From Brachypodium distachyon (Eukaryota > Streptophyta > Magnoliopsida > Poales > Poaceae), in contig NC_016131.3 in NCBI RefSeq assembly GCF_000005505.3, positions 61,551,355 through 61,615,354 on the forward strand: DNA of 64,000 bases. The letters run 5' to 3'. Below the pieces are notes generated by a model. That model worked only from the letters and a program-made list of their open reading frames with translations, ran no database searches and was not told the origin of the DNA. Position 1 is the first letter of the stretch; each line of letters begins with the position of its first letter. Position numbers and translations under genes: made by a program. Below, in pieces: positions 59,797 through 64,000 of the stretch.

Positions 59797-60869
59797 AGAG
59801 CATCTCCAATGGCATCTCCCAAAGCTATTTCAAATGTCCTACTTGGGTATATGGACATCTTGGTTCCAAAATCATCTCCCAATGGCACCCTCCAAACGGA
59901 CAAAATGTTCTATTTGTCCAGACAGATCCCCAAACTTGCCCCAAATCTGAGAGATGTTTGGGATGTCCGGACGTGGTTCCTGTGCGTGTCCGTCCGGCCT
60001 GGCCCAACAACCGTCTCTTTCCCTGCTCTCTCTCGCGCCGCCCTCTTTCCTTGATCTCTCTCGGCCATCTCCTCGCCCTCCCGCGACGGCACAGGCTGCC
60101 GCCGGCCGTCTCCTCGTCCATCTTCATCTCCCTTTCTCTCTCATTCCCCTCCCTCTCCCTGCTCTCTCTCCTCTCTCTCTCTCCCCGGTGACTTCTACCT
60201 CTATTCTCTCTGGCCGCCGCCGGATCTGGCTGGCGCGGGCCCAGCCGCCGACGAGTGCGCCGCCGCCACGGTGACTGAGCCAGTCCGCCATGGATTCCTC
60301 CTGCTCGTCCTGCCGCTGGCCTCGCGTCCTCGAGGAGCTCGGGTGCTTGGCGGCGGACGTGGGCGGCAAAGTCACTGGGGTCCTCCTCCTCAGCCGGCTA
60401 CGAACAGAAAGAAGAGAAGGGAATTGAATGCTCTGCACACCATGTTCCTTCCTCGACGACTGGAACGATTCAGACGAAGAGATTGACAAGATCGAGCTGC
60501 CAAAGTATTTGCTCTTCCATTAGTTTGGCCAAAGTTTTTCAGAATTGATAATGCTAGTGCTATTCGCCATGGAAGCCATTGATGGTTTGTTTTCATGAAT
60601 TTGCAACCTGGTCATAGTAGCTAGAAATTCAGATACTGACTTGAGAAATGCAGCAGAGGGTCCTCGTCTAGTGCCAGGAGAGGAATTTCGGGTAGAAGAT
60701 GAGGAAGAGGAGAAAATAAAAACAGAAAATATTTTGCGGACAAAATTTGGGGGACGTGGTTGAGTGACGGCAGCGGACACCGGACGGACACATGTCCACT
60801 TGCTCTCCTAAAGGGAAAAAAAACGGACATTTGGGGGCAAAATTTTGGGGTTACCATTGGAGAAACTCT
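59797..60869. mobile_element. Second putative TIR element, ends agagcatctccaatgg
   Basis: Left end agagcatctccaatgg, right end ccattggagaaactct (mostly complementary). It abuts the element on its left. The interior has a CT-rich tract (60045-60190) and GC-rich sequence with no recognised protein. Superfamily not assigned. Confidence 0.45.
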
Positions 60870-62485
60870 AAGCACTCTAATTAGACACGGGACTGCACTT
60901 GTTTCTTTTCTTCCTTCTGCTGCCGGTGGCATACGAGCACAGCAGTTTGGGAAGACTAGCTTTTGCAACGGAGACACAAATATACCAACGATCATGCTAG
61001 CGTCAAATATAGGTTTAGCATGTTCATTGAGCTACAAGTTTTTCTTAGAACATAATTGACAAACGGTTCCATTTTGCAATTATGCAGTAACACTCAGACA
61101 AACATCACATTACATTTTTTTCCAACAATTATTTTGGAGCGAGCTCCTCTTTCGACCACCACAACTAATTCCGCTATGTATAACGTATATGGAGCGGCTA
61201 AAGATTATTGTTTTAGGGACATAAAGATTATTATTTTAGGAAAGGGAAGGTGTCAGGTGAAAACTCTCGTATAGTGCAAACCTGAAAACTCCCTGCCAGA
61301 ACCGTTACGTCACATTTGTCTCCTCTCTCTCTCCCACGTACGGCCAGAGAGAGATGCTAGTTATTGAGGATTAAGGCATGGGGGGAGCTAGCTAGCTAGA
61401 GAGATTCAGCCACCGGGGGTGGCACGGCTCCCGGCGACCTCCAGGCGCACCCAACTGGCACCTCCAGGCTCTTCTCTCTCACGTACGCGCGGCTGGCACC
61501 TCCAGGCGATGGACCAAGCTCCGGGGAGACGCACGCGGTCGTGCACCTGTCTCCATCGTTGCGGTACCGGCATACACGGATCTCAACAAGTTTGAGGCGG
61601 AGCAGAAAGGCGAGTTTGGTATCGGTTCCGGTCCATGTACTCGTTTCTTTGAGTTGAGAGGGATCTTGGTACCATGGCCGGTACCATAAGGGATCTTGTT
61701 TGATCTATGTTTATTTGTTTCTTGGTGTTTTAGGTAGCTATTGGTTGTTAATTTTTTGCAATGTTCATACTGGGATTTGTTTGATGCACGTTAATCATCA
61801 CCTTATGTGCTAACGTACCCAATAAGATTGACATGTACCATTGGTACATGATGAGATACTGAGTTTTCACAAATGTTTGTGGCACGATGTTTCCTGGTAC
61901 AAGATGTACACAGTCTTGGTATTGATGAGTTACTTAAAAATTGTTAATGTGCATATCATGTATCATACTATACCTTTGATGTACCTGTCATGTACTGCTT
62001 CACGTACTATAATTTGATAAAGTACTTGGTCATGTACCTGGATGTACTTAAAATGTGCCGGTACAAAAGTGAGGAGAAAAATGTGGTAGCACATCGCATG
62101 CCAAAAAATGTCAGCCTGTCACACGCGAAAAGTCAGAGAGAGAGAGAGAATGAGAAAAAAAAAAGACACAAAAGAGAGAGATAAACAAAGGGAGAAAAGT
62201 TATCAGTGGTCACAAGAGAGAGACACAAGCGGTACTACGGTCTCGGCTTTAGTGCATCGCTTGCTTGTTGCTACTGCCTAGCGACCGGCTAGTTCAACTA
62301 GCTTCCTTTCTTCCTTAGCCTCCAAAGTCCCATTCCATACTTCTCTCATATGCCCGGCGGCCCTGAAGTGCCCCTTGACGGGCCAGCCACAGCCCGGAAT
62401 CCCACCGGGACGGCCCGACCCGTTTAAGCCAGACGGGGCCTGTCAATTGTCCTGGCCCATTGCAGCCCAGCAAGGAGAAAAAAAG
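60870..62485. other. Gene-free stretch
   Basis: No gene supported. 61700-62060 repeatedly uses 'gatgtac'/'catgtac' words without a fixed period. 62133-62180 is a GA-rich low-complexity run. Confidence 0.35.
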
Positions 62486-62738
62486 AGAGTAAATTACAAA
62501 AACCACCACATTAGGGGTTAGGGTTTCACATTGGTACCGGTCTACGTTTTTTTTTTACTAAAAACCATCGAATTGCACTAAGCGTCCAGTTGCTAGTGAA
62601 TAACCTAGAAACTGACAGGACCGGTCTGGTGGCAACCGAACGATTAAGGAAATCCGGTGGTATTTAGTAAAAAAAAACGTAGACTGGTACCGAAGTGAAA
62701 TCCTAACCTCTAATCTGATGGTTTTTTTAATTTACTCT
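62486..62738. mobile_element. Mutator-type MITE, 253 bp
   Basis: The two halves are inverted copies (left: ctacgtttttttttactaaa; right: agtaaaaaaaaacgtagac). Ends agagtaaattacaaaaacca / taatttactct... resemble the ends of the Pack-MULE at 37603. Flanks carry near-identical agaaaaaaa, a plausible 9-bp duplication in A-rich DNA. Confidence 0.7.
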
Positions 62739-62874
62739 AGAAAAAAAAAGCTAACTAGATCGAGCCCGACAAGGAGAAAAATTGAAAAAATAAGTACTGT
62801 ACTAACAAGGGGTTCAGCCCAGCAAGAAGTTGAATAGGCTTACGTGCATATATAACAAGGGTCTGTCTATACTG

Positions 62875-62960
62875 CAGGCGCCTGATTTTGGATACCAAAT
62901 AGGCGCCTAGTTTTGAGCAAAAAACAGTCACCTGGTTTTGGACAAAAAACCAGGCGCCTG
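62875..62960. repeat. Three 10-bp palindromes (aggcgcct core)
   Basis: caggcgcctg at 62875-62884 and 62951-62960, and taggcgccta at 62900-62909. Each is followed by a related word (attttgga, gttttgag, aaaaaac), so they are also copies of a short direct repeat. Confidence 0.85.
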
Positions 62961-63125
62961 AAAAAACTTGTCAAAGTAGTCACCTGCTGGTTTCAGGCAA
63001 AATCAGGCACATAAAGAATCAAAAGACAGCCAGAGAAACAATTTCTGATCGACACATAACCGGTTTTTTGCTCTTTGGATAATTTCACACTATGACTACT
63101 CAGAAACATAATTCAGACAAACAAA

Positions 63126-63240
63126 ACCCCAGAAAAGCTTCCATCCTCTTTACAACAGCCAAGAATCGACAAAAAAAGGGGACGCCAAATTACAGGTTTG
63201 CAAATTCAAGTCAAAGACAAAATGCAATTGCGTGTCATAT
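63126..63240 (+). repeat. Copy 1 of a ~110-bp direct repeat, ~690 bp apart
   Basis: gaaaagcttccatcctc, aatcgacaaaaaaa, gacgccaaattaca, tgcaattgcg in this order; the same words recur with changes at 63814-63930. No coding capacity. Confidence 0.75.
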
Positions 63241-63813
63241 TACAAACGATTGCACATGGTGAACTAGGTGCAATTGAGTACAAAGAGCAACATTAACAAA
63301 AATTTGTGTTGATTAAAGCATGCATAAGTGCACTTTGTAATGAACTAAATAATACCATTGATAAGTCTGGACAAGAACAAAAGAATGTGGAGCAGATTGA
63401 GTACCTGATGGCGCAACCAAAATCTGTAAGGAAAAGCTGCAAAAATCTGGGGATGCAATGCAAGGAAGGGACAACTGCTAATGTGTGGTTATTTGCAGAC
63501 TGCGCAAAATTAAACTATATGCAATGGACCATGTTGAAACCAAAAAATGTTTAGAAAAAGCTTACATAGGAGGGAAAAAAGAAGTGTACCTGTCCATTGG
63601 TTATTGAAGTGGGCCTCTAGCTTCCCTTTCCAAAAATTTAGACAACATAACAAGATCCACCTAACCATCCTACAGATACTGTCCCCCTGCATGCCAGGTA
63701 AAAACAATAGTATGCTAGCTGAGTGACAAATTCCATGGAATGAAATAAAAGATGCCTTGATCTTCAGAATTTGCAATTTGAACATAGGACAAATTCAGAA
63801 GAAGAAAAAAAAT

Positions 63814-63930
63814 AGAAAAGCTTCCTTCCTTTGTGCAACAACAAAAAATCGACAAAAAAACTGGGCGCCAAAGTACATGCTTGCAATTCCAGTCAAGGGC
63901 AAATGCGATTGCGCATGCATAGTGGACTAT
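63814..63930 (+). repeat. Copy 2 of the ~110-bp direct repeat
   Basis: gaaaagcttccttcctt, aatcgacaaaaaaa, gcgccaaagtaca, tgcgattgcg. Same orientation as copy 1. Between the copies (63241-63813) I see no gene. Confidence 0.75.
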
Positions 63931-64000
63931 TAAAAAAAATCCAGAAAAGGGCAAGCATTGTGATAATTAAAAATCTGGAAAATTTCACGTTGTGCCTGTC

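Noticed and set aside
61620..61700. Possible exon (acaagtttgaggcggagcag)
   Set aside because: No splice sites or homologous domain; the open frame is short and closes quickly.

Overview
The window looks like nuclear DNA from a grass, most likely a Triticeae cereal (wheat, barley, Aegilops or rye). Reasons: GC-rich first exons, AT-rich introns with GT/AG borders, several Stowaway-type MITEs (ctccctccg...cggaggga ends), LINE and Ty1-copia remnants, and genes with close plant homologues. I saw nothing prokaryotic, no tRNA or rRNA gene and no CRISPR array. Family assignments come from recognition of protein motifs, not from searches.

Layout. 0.3-3.2 kb: last seven exons of a REN1-like Rho GTPase-activating protein (+ strand), cut by the window edge. 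5.5-23.7 kb: three minus-strand genes in a row. Two are phosphatidylinositol-4-phosphate 5-kinases, a full MORN-repeat enzyme at 19.4-23.7 kb and a shorter paralogue without MORN repeats at 5.5-8.6 kb. Between them lies a complete 13-exon group-1-type sulfate transporter (13.2-17.2 kb). The spacer between the short kinase and the transporter holds degenerate tandem arrays (10.9-12.4 kb). 24.4-30 kb: decayed LINE pieces and a MITE. 30.6-37.1 kb: a Ty1-copia retrotransposon on the minus strand with short LTRs and a perfect 5-bp target duplication. 37.6-39.0 kb: a Mutator-like element with long TIRs, a 9-bp target duplication and a GC-rich cargo (Pack-MULE architecture). 40.8-42.4 kb: relic of a WAT1-type transporter gene and a solo LTR. 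44.9-48.5 kb: two small + strand genes, a secreted eight-cysteine peptide and a single-exon DUF4228/PADRE protein. 50.8-51.9 kb: two tandem arrays, the first made of hairpin-forming 46-bp units. 53.6-58.2 kb: a six-exon HAD-like hydrolase gene (minus strand). 58.6-64 kb: TIR elements, a Mutator-type MITE, a cluster of palindromes and a direct duplication.

The intact genes appear to be independent host genes rather than one pathway. The two kinases would both make PI(4,5)P2, and REN1-type RopGAPs act with phosphoinositide signalling in polar growth, so proximity of these families is notable but probably incidental. The most unusual items are the MORN-less kinase paralogue with a relocated splice donor, the Pack-MULE, the hairpin array and the small cysteine-rich peptide.
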